Made by a program: the position numbers and the translations under genes. From NCBI RefSeq assembly GCF_011683915.1, contig NZ_JAAQPH010000024.1, positions 27,594 to 91,593 of the forward strand: DNA of 64,000 nucleotides. Reading direction: 5' to 3'. Shown here one piece after another: positions 46,233 through 55,402 of this stretch; within the stretch, counting starts at the first letter, position 1, and each line of letters begins with the position of its first letter. Origin of the DNA: Pelagibius litoralis. GTDB taxonomy: Bacteria > Pseudomonadota > Alphaproteobacteria > Kiloniellales > Kiloniellaceae. The notes beneath the pieces were generated by a model, which had not been told where the DNA came from, did not search any database, and saw only the letters and a list, made by a program, of their open reading frames with translations.

Positions 46233-46730
46233 TCAGGCGTTGAGGCGCCAGATGGCGACGTTCAGCGCTGCGGCGTAGCCGAGCCATAGGATGTAAGGCA
46301 GAAACAGCCAACCGGCGACCGGCGCGATCTTTGAGAAGGCGCGCGTCGTGGCAAGCACCGCCGCGATCAGGGCGGCGATGACCAAGACGCCGATCAGCGG
46401 ATTTTTCAGGCCGAAGAACGCGAACGACCAGAGGACGTTGAGGAAGAGCTGCAGGAAGAAGAGGCTGAACGGCTTGAGGAACTGACCGCGTTCGGCCTCA
46501 CGCCAGACCAGCCAGGCGGCAATGCCCATGGCCAGAAAGATCAGCGACCAGACCACCGGAAAGACGACATCGGGCGGGGTCCAGGCCGGCTTCACGAGAC
46601 TGGGGTACCAGTCGGTCAGCGAAGTTGCCGTCAGCACAGCCCCCAGCCGCCCGGCAAGCAGGCAGATGATAACGAAAACGAGCAGCATGATGGGGCTCGT
46701 CAGCGGAGCGAGACGCCTTGGATGATGCAT
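46233..46730 (-). CDS. tspO: TspO/MBR family membrane protein
   Basis: A 165-residue, five-helix outer or inner-membrane protein related to the mitochondrial benzodiazepine receptor and bacterial tryptophan-rich sensory protein, which binds porphyrins and sterol-like lipids. WYPSLVKPAWTPPDVVFPVVWSLIFLAMGIAAWLVW and LNVLWSFAFFGLKNPLIG are signature stretches. The ATG at 46730 follows AAGG; upstream in-frame sequence runs into the repeat at 46742. Confidence 0.92.
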   Translation of the reverse strand: MHHPRRLAPLTSPIMLLVFVIICLLAGRLGAVLTATSLTDWYPSLVKPAWTPPDVVFPVVWSLIFLAMGIAAWLVWREAERGQFLKPFSLFFLQLFLNVLWSFAFFGLKNPLIGVLVIAALIAAVLATTRAFSKIAPVAGWLFLPYILWLGYAAALNVAIWRLNA

Positions 46731-46741
46731 GGGAACCTTGC

Positions 46742-46905
46742 TAGAGCATATTCCGACCAATTGGAGCCATTTGACCGAGGCCTTTTCGCGGCCTGGCTGC
46801 GTTGCAGCGCTTATCCGATGTGCCGCATCGCGCTGCACAGCCCGCCTTGCCGAATGAGACGCCAGTGCCCATCAAATTGACTCCAATTGGTTGGAACATG
46901 CTCTA
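46742..46905. repeat. TAGAGCA-ended palindromic repeat, copy 2
   Basis: Outer arms TAGAGCATATTCC and GGAACATGCTCTA, with inner CCAATTGGAG/CTCCAATTGG, close a 164-bp element. It lies between the tspO start and the end of the large membrane protein gene. Its last three bases give that gene's TAG stop. Confidence 0.88.
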
Positions 46906-48987
46906 GCGCCCTTCGCGCTGCCATGCAAGGACCACGGCGGCCAGGGCCAGGAACAGCACCAGCAAGGCGGGCAGCAGGGGGATCTGCAGCACGCCTGTCA
47001 CGACATAGCCGCCACCGCTTTTGATACCGAGCCAGTTGCGGCCGAAGCGGTCGCGGCTGCCGCTCACCTTGCGCAGCTCCGGCAGGTCCTGGCCGGCCAG
47101 CCGGCGGGCGGTGCCGCCGCTTTCGCGCAGCAGCGGATCGATCAGGGCGGCGGTGGAGCGCGGGTCGCGCAGTTCCAGCGGGTTCAGGGGCCCCGCCGCT
47201 GCCAGGGTCGTCAGGGTGCCGTCGGTGATCTGATAGAGGCCGTTTTCGCTGACCGCGAGTTGGGCGTTTGCCCGGCCCGGGCCTTCCGGGGTCAGCGGCA
47301 GGCTGCGTTTGGTGCCCGACGGCAGGGTAATGGTGACCTCCGGCAGCTCCTCGGTCAGGGAGCGCCGGGTAATCCGCAACTGCCCGGCGCGGACCTCGGC
47401 CCGCAGATCGTCCTCTTCCAGGTCCGGTTCCTTCATCAGCCAGTGCGAGATGCGGCGCAGCAATTCGGCCTGCGGTCCGCCGCCCTCGAAGCCGCGCGAC
47501 CAGAGCCACATGTGATCGCTCATCAGCTGGGCGACCCGCCCTTCGCCGACGCGGTCGAGAATCAGCAGGGGGCGTTCCGAGATGCCCTCCATCACGATCA
47601 CGCCGCTGCTGGGGTCGGCGTCGATCTGCCGGAACCAGCGGCCCCAGGACGGGGCGCCCTCCTCACTGCTCCCCGGGTCGCCGTCCAGCCCGGCGGTCAC
47701 CGGATGGCGCTGGCCGATATCGGTCACCTTCGGATGAAAGCCGTTCTCGAAGATGGCGCCGGTCGGCTCGCCCGGCAACACGCGCCCCAGCGGCGTGCGA
47801 TAGAGCGACAACGGTGTCGCGAAGGTGGGGCCGACGGCTTCCAGCAGGGCACCGCCTTTTTCGACGTAGGCGGCGACGTTTTCCAGATAGATGCTGGGCA
47901 GAACGCCGCGGCGGCGATAGCGGTCGAAGATGATGAGGTCGAACTCGTCGAGCTTTATCTCGAAGAGCTCGCGGGTCGGAAAGGCAATCAGGGAGAGCTC
48001 GCGGATCGGCGTGCCGTCCTGCTTCTCCGGGGGGCGCAGAATGGTGAAGTGCACCAGATCGACGGAGGGATCGGATTTCAGGATGTTGCGCCAGGCGCGC
48101 TCGCCGGCATGGGGCTCGCCGGAGACCAGCAGAACGCGCAGGCGGTCGCGCACCCCGTTCACCACCACGGCGGCCCGGTTGTTGGCGAGGGTCAGTTCTT
48201 CCGGGCCCGGTGCGACTTCGATTTCCAGAACGCTGGGCCCGCGGTGGTTCAGTTCGAATGCGATTTCCTGTTCGCTGCCGATGGGCGCGTCCAGGCTCTG
48301 CGTTACCTGACCGTTCTGGCGCAGCGTGATGCGGCCGCTGCCGCCGGCGGCGCCGCTGATCAGATCGTCGACCCGCAGGGTGAGGCTCAACTGGTCGCCG
48401 ACGATGCCGAAGCTCGGCGCCTGGGTCACCATCAGCCGCCGGTCGCCCTCGTCTTCCTCGCCGGTCAACAGCAGATGCACCGGTGCCTCGATACCCAGGC
48501 TCTCGACGGTTTCCGGCAGATCGTGGATCTGTCCGTCGCTCACCAGAAAGATGCCGGCGATGCGCTGGTGCGGCACCTTGGCCAGGGCCTGACGCAGAGG
48601 GCCGAACAGCCGGGTGCCTCTGTTGTCCTGGGTGCCGCGGTTGTCGCCGGCACGGATCAGGCGGACTTCGGTGTCGCCCAGCTCGCCAAGTTGTTCGAGC
48701 AGGTGGGCCACGGCCAGATCGGTCTGTCCGCTGCGCTCGTCGATGGTCTGGCTGGTGCTGTCGTCGGCAACCACGAAGACCACGTCCCTCAGGGGATCGC
48801 GTTGCTCCTCGATCAGCGCGGGATTGGCCAGCGCCAGCAGCAGGACGCCGAAGGCAAGGCCGCGCCAGAAAACCCCGGGGGCACGACGCCAAAGGGCGAG
48901 GGCAAGCAGCAGCAGTGCCACCACGGCCAGGCCCGCCAGGATCGTCCCGGGCAGCAAGGGCGCCCATTGGACTGAAAGCGCGCTCAT
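46903..48987 (-). CDS. Large membrane protein of a MoxR/DUF58/DUF4159 operon (glutamine-amidotransferase-like fold)
   Basis: 694 residues. Two N-terminal helices (about 10-60) and one C-terminal helix (about 668-688) anchor a large periplasmic region. DVVFVVADDSTSQTIDERSGQTDLAVAHLLEQLG resembles a von Willebrand A metal site (DxSxS-like). The middle, DLIIFDRYRRRGVLPSIYLENVAAYVEKGGALLEAVGP, resembles a class-I glutamine-amidotransferase-like domain without a catalytic Cys. The start overlaps the DUF4159 stop by four bases. The function is unknown. The stop lies in the repeat. Confidence 0.8.
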   Translation of the reverse strand: MSALSVQWAPLLPGTILAGLAVVALLLLALALWRRAPGVFWRGLAFGVLLLALANPALIEEQRDPLRDVVFVVADDSTSQTIDERSGQTDLAVAHLLEQLGELGDTEVRLIRAGDNRGTQDNRGTRLFGPLRQALAKVPHQRIAGIFLVSDGQIHDLPETVESLGIEAPVHLLLTGEEDEGDRRLMVTQAPSFGIVGDQLSLTLRVDDLISGAAGGSGRITLRQNGQVTQSLDAPIGSEQEIAFELNHRGPSVLEIEVAPGPEELTLANNRAAVVVNGVRDRLRVLLVSGEPHAGERAWRNILKSDPSVDLVHFTILRPPEKQDGTPIRELSLIAFPTRELFEIKLDEFDLIIFDRYRRRGVLPSIYLENVAAYVEKGGALLEAVGPTFATPLSLYRTPLGRVLPGEPTGAIFENGFHPKVTDIGQRHPVTAGLDGDPGSSEEGAPSWGRWFRQIDADPSSGVIVMEGISERPLLILDRVGEGRVAQLMSDHMWLWSRGFEGGGPQAELLRRISHWLMKEPDLEEDDLRAEVRAGQLRITRRSLTEELPEVTITLPSGTKRSLPLTPEGPGRANAQLAVSENGLYQITDGTLTTLAAAGPLNPLELRDPRSTAALIDPLLRESGGTARRLAGQDLPELRKVSGSRDRFGRNWLGIKSGGGYVVTGVLQIPLLPALLVLFLALAAVVLAWQREGR

Positions 48988-51812
48988 TGGCCGAGCCTCT
49001 CGAGGATGAAGGGAATGTGCACCTGGTCGGCCTTGTAGTTGCCGGTCAGGGCATACATCACCAGGTTGACGCCGAAGCGGTAGGCCATCTCGCGCTGCCG
49101 CGGGCCGCCGGGAACAACCGCATTCAGCGGCCGGCCCAGGCGGTTCACGGCCCAGGCGCCGACCCAGTCGTTGCTGCCGATCAGCACCGAAGCGACGCCG
49201 TCATTGATGTTTTCGCTCTGCGCTTCGAGCCAGAGCGTCCCACCGGCGAAACGGCCGGGGAAATCCTCCATCAGATAAAACGACTTCCTCAGCACATGGC
49301 CTGTCGGCACCGGCTCCAGCGCCGGGATCGAAAGGCCGCGCGTCAGGCGCTGAAGGTTGCGGGTGCCACGGCTGGTGGCGCCGAAGAGCTGCATGCCGCT
49401 GCTCGCTTCGCGCAGATCGAAAAGGATGGTGCCGCCGTTTTCCAGATAGCTGTTCACCTGTTCGATCGAGCCGGCATCCAGGTCCGCCTGCTCGTCGGTG
49501 ATCGGCCAGTAGATGAGCGGAAAGAACGAGAGGTCGTCGCGCCCGAGGACCACGCCGAGGGGTGGGCCCGCTTCGACCGAGGTGCGCCGTTCGAGCACCC
49601 GGGTCAGTCCGGCCAGGCCGGCGCGGCTGATTTCGTCGATCCCGTTGGATCCCGTCTCGACAAAGGCGAGGCGGGTCATGAGGGTCGCTTCCAGGGCCCG
49701 CCCGTCATCGGTTGCCAGGCCCTCGGCGCCCAGGCTTTCACTGTTTTGTGCCGCTGCCGGCGACAGGGGGGTAAAGCCGTAGACTGCCGCGGCCAGCAGA
49801 AGCGGCCCGATGAGGGCCCCCGCCGCGGCGGCGGCGCGCTTCCTCGGAACCGGCAGCAGGCCGCGCAGCCGCAGGGAGATCAGCAGGTCGGCCAGCGCCA
49901 GGATAAGCGCTGCGGCCAGCAGCCAGGGCTTCAGGTCCTGTTCCGGACTTTCATGATAGAGCCCGCTGGTAACGCCGGCCGGCAGCTCCTTCAGCGGTTC
50001 CAGTGCGGTAATGCTGTTGCTCATGTTGTGGGCCTGACGCAGGCTGTCGTTGCCGTAGTAGCCCGGCGGGTGCTGCGGAGAGATGGTTGCGGGCGCTCCG
50101 GTTCCTGGCTCCAGCGCCAGGACAGTGGCGGGCGGCGCGCCCAGGCTGCCGAAGCCGTCCATCACCTCGATCGGCGGCAGGGCCTCGCCGCCCGTGCCGC
50201 CGCTGATCCCCTGGCTGACCGCCATTACCCGCCGCAGCATCTCGACGAAGAGCCCGGAGATCGGCAGGTTCGACCAGTCGGTGTTGGCAGTGGTGTGGAA
50301 CAGCACCAGCCAGCCGCCGCCGCGCCGGTCGGCGGTCACCAGCGGGGTTCCGTCGGCAAGCCTCGCCCAGGTTTTTTCGGCCAGATCCAGTGAAGGTTCG
50401 GCCAGGACCTGGCGGCGGATCAGGACATCCTCCGGCAAGACAATCTCGGCAAAGGGACTGTCGCTGGCGAAGGGCGCCAACTGGGCCGGGGTGTCCCAGG
50501 TCAGGGCCCCGCCGAGAATGCGGTCGCCGCCGCGCAGCCGGACCGGCAGCAGGTCATCCGCTACGCTGCTGGGCGGGGCGCTGTTGGCCAGGTCATTGTT
50601 GGATTGCGAGACCGTGTGCGGGCCGGCGAACCGCAGCAGCAGGCCGCCACGGTCGACCCAGGCGGCGACCGCATCGCGTTCGCGCGGGCTGAGGCTGACC
50701 GCATCGGGCAGCACGAGGACCGCCAGGTCGCGTTGCAGCAGTTCTTCGACGTTGCCCTGGCGCAGTTCGGTGAAAGGCTCCAGCGCCCGCTCCAGATAGT
50801 AGGATTCGCTCAGCAGAGGTTGGCCTTCCTGCTGCGATCCCGGCGCGACCAGGCCGACCGGCCGCCGGCGCCAGCGTTCGTCCAGCAGGACCACCGCCCC
50901 GGCGGTCGCTTCGCCTTCGATGGCGATGCGGGCGATGCGGTTGCGCATCTCCGTCGGCAGGTCGAGCAGGGCCCGGGCCTCCGCTTCGCCGGGGGCGAAG
51001 AGCAAGGGCGCCTTGGCCAGGATGCGCCCGTCGGCCCCCAGGGCCAGGGCCTCGGCCCGGCCGGGCCCGCCGGCGTCGGCACGCAGGGCGCGGGCGACGA
51101 GATCGACACCCTCGGTATCCGGCGCCAGGGCGAGATGGGCCAGGGCGCTGCCTTCCTCGCGCAGGATATGCAGGCGGCCCAGCCGTTGCAGGGCGGTGGC
51201 CAGGGCGGCGCTGTCGGCGTCGCCCAGACCATCGGACAGCCAGACCACATGGGCCGAACCGTCAATCTCCAGATCCCCCAGCGTTTCGAGCACCGTCGCC
51301 CGGTCGTTGGGCCAGGGTTTCGGGCGCAGGCCCTGCAGGATGCGTTGCGCCTCTGCGGCGGGCAGCAGGCCGGTGGTGGCGGCCGGTTCGCCCTGGGCGT
51401 CGCGCGCGGTCGTCAGGATCACCGCGGCGCGGCCCTCCCGCTCGGCCTGGGCCAGCAGCTTCCCGCCGATCACCTGGCGCGCCTGCCAGAAGCGCGCCGC
51501 CGACCAGCCGTCGTCGATCACCATGATCATCGGGCCGCTGCCGGAAAGCTGTGCCGCCGGATTCAACAACGGCTGGGCGAGCCCCAGGATGACCAGCGCG
51601 GCGATCATCAGGCGCAGCAGCAGCAGCCACCAGGGGGTGCGCGCCGGGGTTTCCTCCGGAACCCGCAGGCCGGCCAGCAGGCGGATGGCGGGAAAGGCGA
51701 CGCGGCGCGGCGCCGGCGGTGTCAAGCGCAGCAGCAGCCAGAGCACCGGAAGCCCGATCAGGGCCAGCAGCAGCCAGGGATGCGCGAAGGCGAGCAGGCC
51801 GAGATTGATCAT
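48984..51812 (-). CDS. BatA-N/DUF4159 membrane protein
   Basis: About 942 residues. The N-terminal BatA-like segment is MINLGLLAFAHPWLLLALIGLPVLWLLLRL, followed by a vWA-like region (IMVIDDGWSAARFWQARQVIGGKLL). A second membrane helix pair near 625-700 precedes the DUF4159 domain (about 730-935; RDDLSFFPLIYWPITDEQADLDAGSIEQVNSYLENGGTILFDLR). It is likely a periplasm-facing scaffold. The ATG at 51812 follows GAGG; a reading 85 codons longer is GC-driven. Part of a four-gene operon with MoxR. Confidence 0.88.
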   Translation of the reverse strand: MINLGLLAFAHPWLLLALIGLPVLWLLLRLTPPAPRRVAFPAIRLLAGLRVPEETPARTPWWLLLLRLMIAALVILGLAQPLLNPAAQLSGSGPMIMVIDDGWSAARFWQARQVIGGKLLAQAEREGRAAVILTTARDAQGEPAATTGLLPAAEAQRILQGLRPKPWPNDRATVLETLGDLEIDGSAHVVWLSDGLGDADSAALATALQRLGRLHILREEGSALAHLALAPDTEGVDLVARALRADAGGPGRAEALALGADGRILAKAPLLFAPGEAEARALLDLPTEMRNRIARIAIEGEATAGAVVLLDERWRRRPVGLVAPGSQQEGQPLLSESYYLERALEPFTELRQGNVEELLQRDLAVLVLPDAVSLSPRERDAVAAWVDRGGLLLRFAGPHTVSQSNNDLANSAPPSSVADDLLPVRLRGGDRILGGALTWDTPAQLAPFASDSPFAEIVLPEDVLIRRQVLAEPSLDLAEKTWARLADGTPLVTADRRGGGWLVLFHTTANTDWSNLPISGLFVEMLRRVMAVSQGISGGTGGEALPPIEVMDGFGSLGAPPATVLALEPGTGAPATISPQHPPGYYGNDSLRQAHNMSNSITALEPLKELPAGVTSGLYHESPEQDLKPWLLAAALILALADLLISLRLRGLLPVPRKRAAAAAGALIGPLLLAAAVYGFTPLSPAAAQNSESLGAEGLATDDGRALEATLMTRLAFVETGSNGIDEISRAGLAGLTRVLERRTSVEAGPPLGVVLGRDDLSFFPLIYWPITDEQADLDAGSIEQVNSYLENGGTILFDLREASSGMQLFGATSRGTRNLQRLTRGLSIPALEPVPTGHVLRKSFYLMEDFPGRFAGGTLWLEAQSENINDGVASVLIGSNDWVGAWAVNRLGRPLNAVVPGGPRQREMAYRFGVNLVMYALTGNYKADQVHIPFILERLGQ

Positions 51813-51867
51813 GGCGCCGGCCTCAGGCTGCGCCGCCCGTGCTGTGCGCCGTTCATGCCAGAACCCG

Positions 51868-52743
51868 TCATGCCAAAACCTGGGACAGGGTGGTGTAGAG
51901 CCGCAGCAGGGCTGCCTGGGGCGGTTGGTCGCTGCGATGGAAATCGCAACCCCAGCCCAGCGCCCGGGTAATGTCGCGCAAACCGTCGCGCTGGTCCTGC
52001 AGGCGCTTTGCGTAGTCGCCGCGCACGGATTCGACCCGTGAAACCAGCCAGGGCGCCTCTTCCTCAAGGCCCTCGAAGTTCACCCGTCCGTCATAGGGCA
52101 GGCTTTCCTCCGCCGGGTCGAGCACCTGCAGAATGGTGCCGCGAACGCCGCTTTCCCCGTAGTAGCGCAGCGTCCGGTCGATATCCGGCAGGGGCGCGAG
52201 GAAATCGCCGATCAGAACGATCTGGGCGCTGCGCGGCAGCGGCAGCGTCTGCGGCAGTTCCTCGTCGGCCTGGTTCTCGCTTTCCAGCAGTACCGCGGTC
52301 TGCGAGAGGTTTGCCCGGCTGTTGGAGGGCCGCAGGCCGCTGCCCAGCAGGGCCACATGTTCGCCGCCGCGCATCAGCAGAACCGACAAGGCCAGGGTCA
52401 GCAGGTCGGCGCGCTCACGCTTGGATTGGTGATTGCGGTCGGAAGACCAGGACATGGATGCGGAGGTGTCGCGCCATATCCACACCGATTGTGCGGCCTC
52501 CCATTCCATCTCCCGGACAAAGACCATGTCCGACTTGGCCGACTGGCGCCAGTCGATCGACTGCGGCTGGTCGCCCATGTCGTAGTGCCGGAACTGCCAG
52601 AAGGTTTCCCCCTGTCCCACGCGCCGCCGCCCGTGCACGCCCTGGGCAACGGTGGAGGCGACGCGTTCGGCCGCGACCAGAAGCGGCGGCAGGCTGGCCG
52701 CCAGCTGCTCGGCGCGGTGCCGAAGCGGTAGGGTTGTCGTCAT
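51868..52743 (-). CDS. DUF58 protein
   Basis: A 291-residue DUF58 protein, a family with a von Willebrand A-like fold often encoded next to MoxR ATPases. GQGETFWQFRHYDMGDQPQSIDWRQSAKSD is the family signature, followed by WIWRDTSASMSWSS, a modified MIDAS (D-x-S-x-S). It probably acts as a MoxR client or adaptor. The start lacks a strong Shine-Dalgarno, possibly because it is coupled to moxR translation. Confidence 0.9.
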   Translation of the reverse strand: MTTTLPLRHRAEQLAASLPPLLVAAERVASTVAQGVHGRRRVGQGETFWQFRHYDMGDQPQSIDWRQSAKSDMVFVREMEWEAAQSVWIWRDTSASMSWSSDRNHQSKRERADLLTLALSVLLMRGGEHVALLGSGLRPSNSRANLSQTAVLLESENQADEELPQTLPLPRSAQIVLIGDFLAPLPDIDRTLRYYGESGVRGTILQVLDPAEESLPYDGRVNFEGLEEEAPWLVSRVESVRGDYAKRLQDQRDGLRDITRALGWGCDFHRSDQPPQAALLRLYTTLSQVLA

Positions 52744-52806
52744 AGGGCGCTATAAACCCCGCGTGCTGCCTCTACCTGTTTTGCGTCCAAGACCCGGCGC
52801 CGCCGC

Positions 52807-53817
52807 TCAGGCATAGGGGGCCGTCAGATGCGCGATGATGTGGTCCAGCGTCACGCCGTCGGCGCGCGCGGCAAAGCTCAGTGCCATGCGGTGTTTCAGG
52901 ACCGGGTGGGCGAGGGCGACCACATCGTCGATCGAGGGGGCGAGACGCCCGTCGATCAGGGCCCGGGCGCGGACCGCCAGCATCAGGGCCTGGCTGGCGC
53001 GGGGGCCGGGGCCCCAGGCAACTTGGCTGCGGACCTCTTCCAGCGCGGTGGTTTCCGGCCGCCCGTTGCGCACGATGGCGAGAATCGCCTCAACGACGCT
53101 TTCGCCCACCGGTACCCGGCGCACCAGGCGCTGCACGGCCATAAGCTGCTCGGCATCCATGACGGCCTTGGCGTTCATCTGGTTCGGGCCGGTGGTCTCG
53201 ATCAGCATGCGCCGCTCGGCCTCCAGTTCCGGGTAGCCGACGTCGATTTCCAGCAGGAAACGGTCGAGCTGCGCCTCGGGCAGAGGATAGGTGCCTTCCT
53301 GCTCCAGGGGGTTCTGGGTCGCCAGCACATGGAAGGGCGCGGGCAGGTCGTGTGGCTTGCCGGCCACCGTAACCCGGTGCTCCTGCATGGCCTGCAGCAG
53401 GGCCGACTGGGTGCGCGGACTGGCGCGGTTGATTTCGTCGGCCATCAGCAGCTGGCCGAACACCGGGCCGGGAATGAAGCGGAAGGACCGGCGCCCCGAT
53501 TCGCTCTCTTCCAGCACCTCGGATCCCAGAATATCCGCCGGCATCAGGTCCGGTGTGCACTGCACACGTTTGTCTTCCAGCCCGAAAACCGTGCCGAGCG
53601 TCTCGACAAGGCGGGTCTTGGCCAGCCCGGGCACGCCGATCAGCAGGGCGTGGCCACCCGCCAGAAGCGTGATAATGGTTTGATCCACGACCTCTTGTTG
53701 GCCGAAAATGACCTGGCCGATGCTTTCGCGTACAAGCGCCAGCTTGTCGCCCAGGTCTTCGATCTGTTCGGCCAGCCCGGCGGCATCGTCGGCGTGTTGG
53801 GTGGGGGTCGTTGTCAC
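52807..53817 (-). CDS. MoxR-family AAA+ ATPase
   Basis: 336-residue chaperone-like ATPase that remodels or inserts metal into client complexes. GVPGLAKTRLVETL is the P-loop, LLMADEINRASPRTQSALLQAMQEH Walker B and the following sensor helix. ATQNPLEQEGTYPLPEAQLDRF includes the arginine-finger region. The start is GTG, with GGGAG ten bases upstream. It leads the leftward MoxR-DUF58-DUF4159 operon, whose products probably form one membrane-linked complex. Confidence 0.93.
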   Translation of the reverse strand: MTTTPTQHADDAAGLAEQIEDLGDKLALVRESIGQVIFGQQEVVDQTIITLLAGGHALLIGVPGLAKTRLVETLGTVFGLEDKRVQCTPDLMPADILGSEVLEESESGRRSFRFIPGPVFGQLLMADEINRASPRTQSALLQAMQEHRVTVAGKPHDLPAPFHVLATQNPLEQEGTYPLPEAQLDRFLLEIDVGYPELEAERRMLIETTGPNQMNAKAVMDAEQLMAVQRLVRRVPVGESVVEAILAIVRNGRPETTALEEVRSQVAWGPGPRASQALMLAVRARALIDGRLAPSIDDVVALAHPVLKHRMALSFAARADGVTLDHIIAHLTAPYA

Positions 53818-53920
53818 GTGGCAGCATCTCCCGACTGTGAAGTGGGGCCTGGCCGGTTGCCGCCTGTTGGCAGGGCAAAACCGACCGCTCGTCCGTTAAC
53901 TAGAGAAGATAAGGCTTTCG

Positions 53921-54433
53921 ATGTCCGCTGACCAGTCGCCAGGGCTTCCTGATTTGCCGTCCGGTGGAGAATTCGACATCCGCATCGCCCGGGACGGAAC
54001 CTGGTTCCATGAAGGCGCCGAAATCGCCCGCAAGCCCCTGGTGAAGCTTTTCGCCACGGTCCTGCGCCGCGACGACGAAGGGGCCTACTGGCTGCAGACC
54101 CCGGTGGAAAAAGGGCGCATTACGGTGGAGGATGTGCCTTTTGTGGCCGTTGAACTTTCCGTGAGGGGCAGCGGCGAGGACCAGCGCCTGAGCTTCCGCA
54201 CCAATCTCGACGAATGGGTGGCGGCAGGGGCCGCCCACCCCTTGAGGGTCGCCGAAAGCCGTGCAAGCGCCGGGCCGAGTCCCTATATCCTGGTCAGGGA
54301 CGCGCTGGAGGCAAGAATTCTGCGCCCGGTCTATTATGAGCTGGCCGAACTGGCGGTCCCGGCCCCGGAGACTGCGGACGGGCTCGGAGTCTGGAGTGAT
54401 GGTGTGTTTTTCGTGATAGGGAATGCGGCGTGA
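53921..54433 (+). CDS. DUF1285 family protein
   Basis: A 170-residue DUF1285 protein. FDIRIARDGTWFHEGAEIARKPLVKLFATVLRRDDEGAYWLQTPVEKGRITVEDVPFVAVEL is the family core. Function unknown. It overlaps the CoA pyrophosphatase gene by four bases (GTGA), and a DUF1285/NUDIX/DUF6111/CCA order is common in Alphaproteobacteria. It is divergent from moxR. Confidence 0.88.
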   Translation: MSADQSPGLPDLPSGGEFDIRIARDGTWFHEGAEIARKPLVKLFATVLRRDDEGAYWLQTPVEKGRITVEDVPFVAVELSVRGSGEDQRLSFRTNLDEWVAAGAAHPLRVAESRASAGPSPYILVRDALEARILRPVYYELAELAVPAPETADGLGVWSDGVFFVIGNAA

Positions 54434-55080
54434 GAGCTGACGACCTTCTGGACCGACTGGCCGAACTGCCGGAGCCTTCGCAACGCGCGGCGCCGGAGTC
54501 GGCTGCGGCGCTGACGGTGCCGCGCGGCGATCACGACCTCAATCCCGATCTCTATGACCCGGCGGGCCCGCTGCGCGATGCTGCCGTGCTGGTGCCGATT
54601 ATCGACTACGGCGACCGCTTGAGCGTGCTGCTGACCCGGCGCAGCGAGGAATTGCCGGACCATCCCGGGCAGATCAGTTTCCCCGGCGGACGTGTCGATC
54701 CCGGTGACAGCGATGCCGAGGACGCGGCCCTGCGCGAAGCCGAAGAGGAAGTGGGACTGACCCGGGACCGGGTGCGCCTGATCGGCCGTCTCGATACCTA
54801 TGTCATCAGAACCGGCTACTGCGTCATTCCGGTCATCGGCCTGGTCGCCCCGCCGCTGTCGCTGCAGCCCGAGGCAGGGGAGGTGGACGAGATCTTCGAG
54901 GTGCCCCTGACGTTTTTCCTCGACGCGGCCAACCGGCAGACCCACAGCCGGGTGTTTCACGGCAAGACACGCTTTTTCTATGCCTATCCCTACGGCGACT
55001 ATTTCATCTGGGGGGCGACGGCCGGGATGATCTCCAACCTCGCCGAGGTCCTGCGCGACCGTGATCTGGTGACCTCATGA
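54430..55080 (+). CDS. NUDIX hydrolase, CoA pyrophosphatase-like
   Basis: 216 residues. LLTRRSEELPDHPGQISFPGGRVD is the UPF0035 CoA-pyrophosphatase motif, and the NUDIX box runs GGRVDPGDSDAEDAALREAEEEVGL at about 86-110. As in E. coli NudL, the box has a slightly extended spacer with Asp in place of the first Glu. It probably cleaves CoA and its derivatives to 4'-phosphopantetheine and 3',5'-ADP. The GTG start overlaps the upstream gene. Confidence 0.9.
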   Translation: MRADDLLDRLAELPEPSQRAAPESAAALTVPRGDHDLNPDLYDPAGPLRDAAVLVPIIDYGDRLSVLLTRRSEELPDHPGQISFPGGRVDPGDSDAEDAALREAEEEVGLTRDRVRLIGRLDTYVIRTGYCVIPVIGLVAPPLSLQPEAGEVDEIFEVPLTFFLDAANRQTHSRVFHGKTRFFYAYPYGDYFIWGATAGMISNLAEVLRDRDLVTS

Positions 55081-55364
55081 CCCGGGTATTTTTCCTTGCG
55101 ATTCTGCCGCTTCTGGCACCCTTCCTGGTCTACGGCCTGGCTGTCTGGTTCGCCCGGCGCCGACAGGCCGCGGCGGGGCCGGACGGTCGGGTGCCCCCGG
55201 GCCGGGAGGCGACCCCCTGGGTCGTGCTGCTGGCGCTCGGCGTCTGCTTCAGCGCGGCCTCCTTGCTTTTGCTGGGCGCCGACCGCGGCGTACCGCCGGG
55301 TACGAAACTCTTGCCGCCGGCCTTCGTCGATGGCGAAGTGGTGCCGAGCCATCCGGCGGAGTGA
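55077..55364 (+). CDS. DUF6111 small membrane protein
   Basis: 95 residues with two hydrophobic helices (about 4-25 and 47-68) separated by a basic loop, ending VDGEVVPSHPAE. The start overlaps the upstream stop by four bases. Its fixed position between the NUDIX and CCA genes in Alphaproteobacteria supports the family call; function unknown. Confidence 0.8.
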   Translation: MTRVFFLAILPLLAPFLVYGLAVWFARRRQAAAGPDGRVPPGREATPWVVLLALGVCFSAASLLLLGADRGVPPGTKLLPPAFVDGEVVPSHPAE

Positions 55365-55402
55365 TCCCGGCTGATGGCCAATCGCCTGGGGGGCTTTCGA
55401 CG

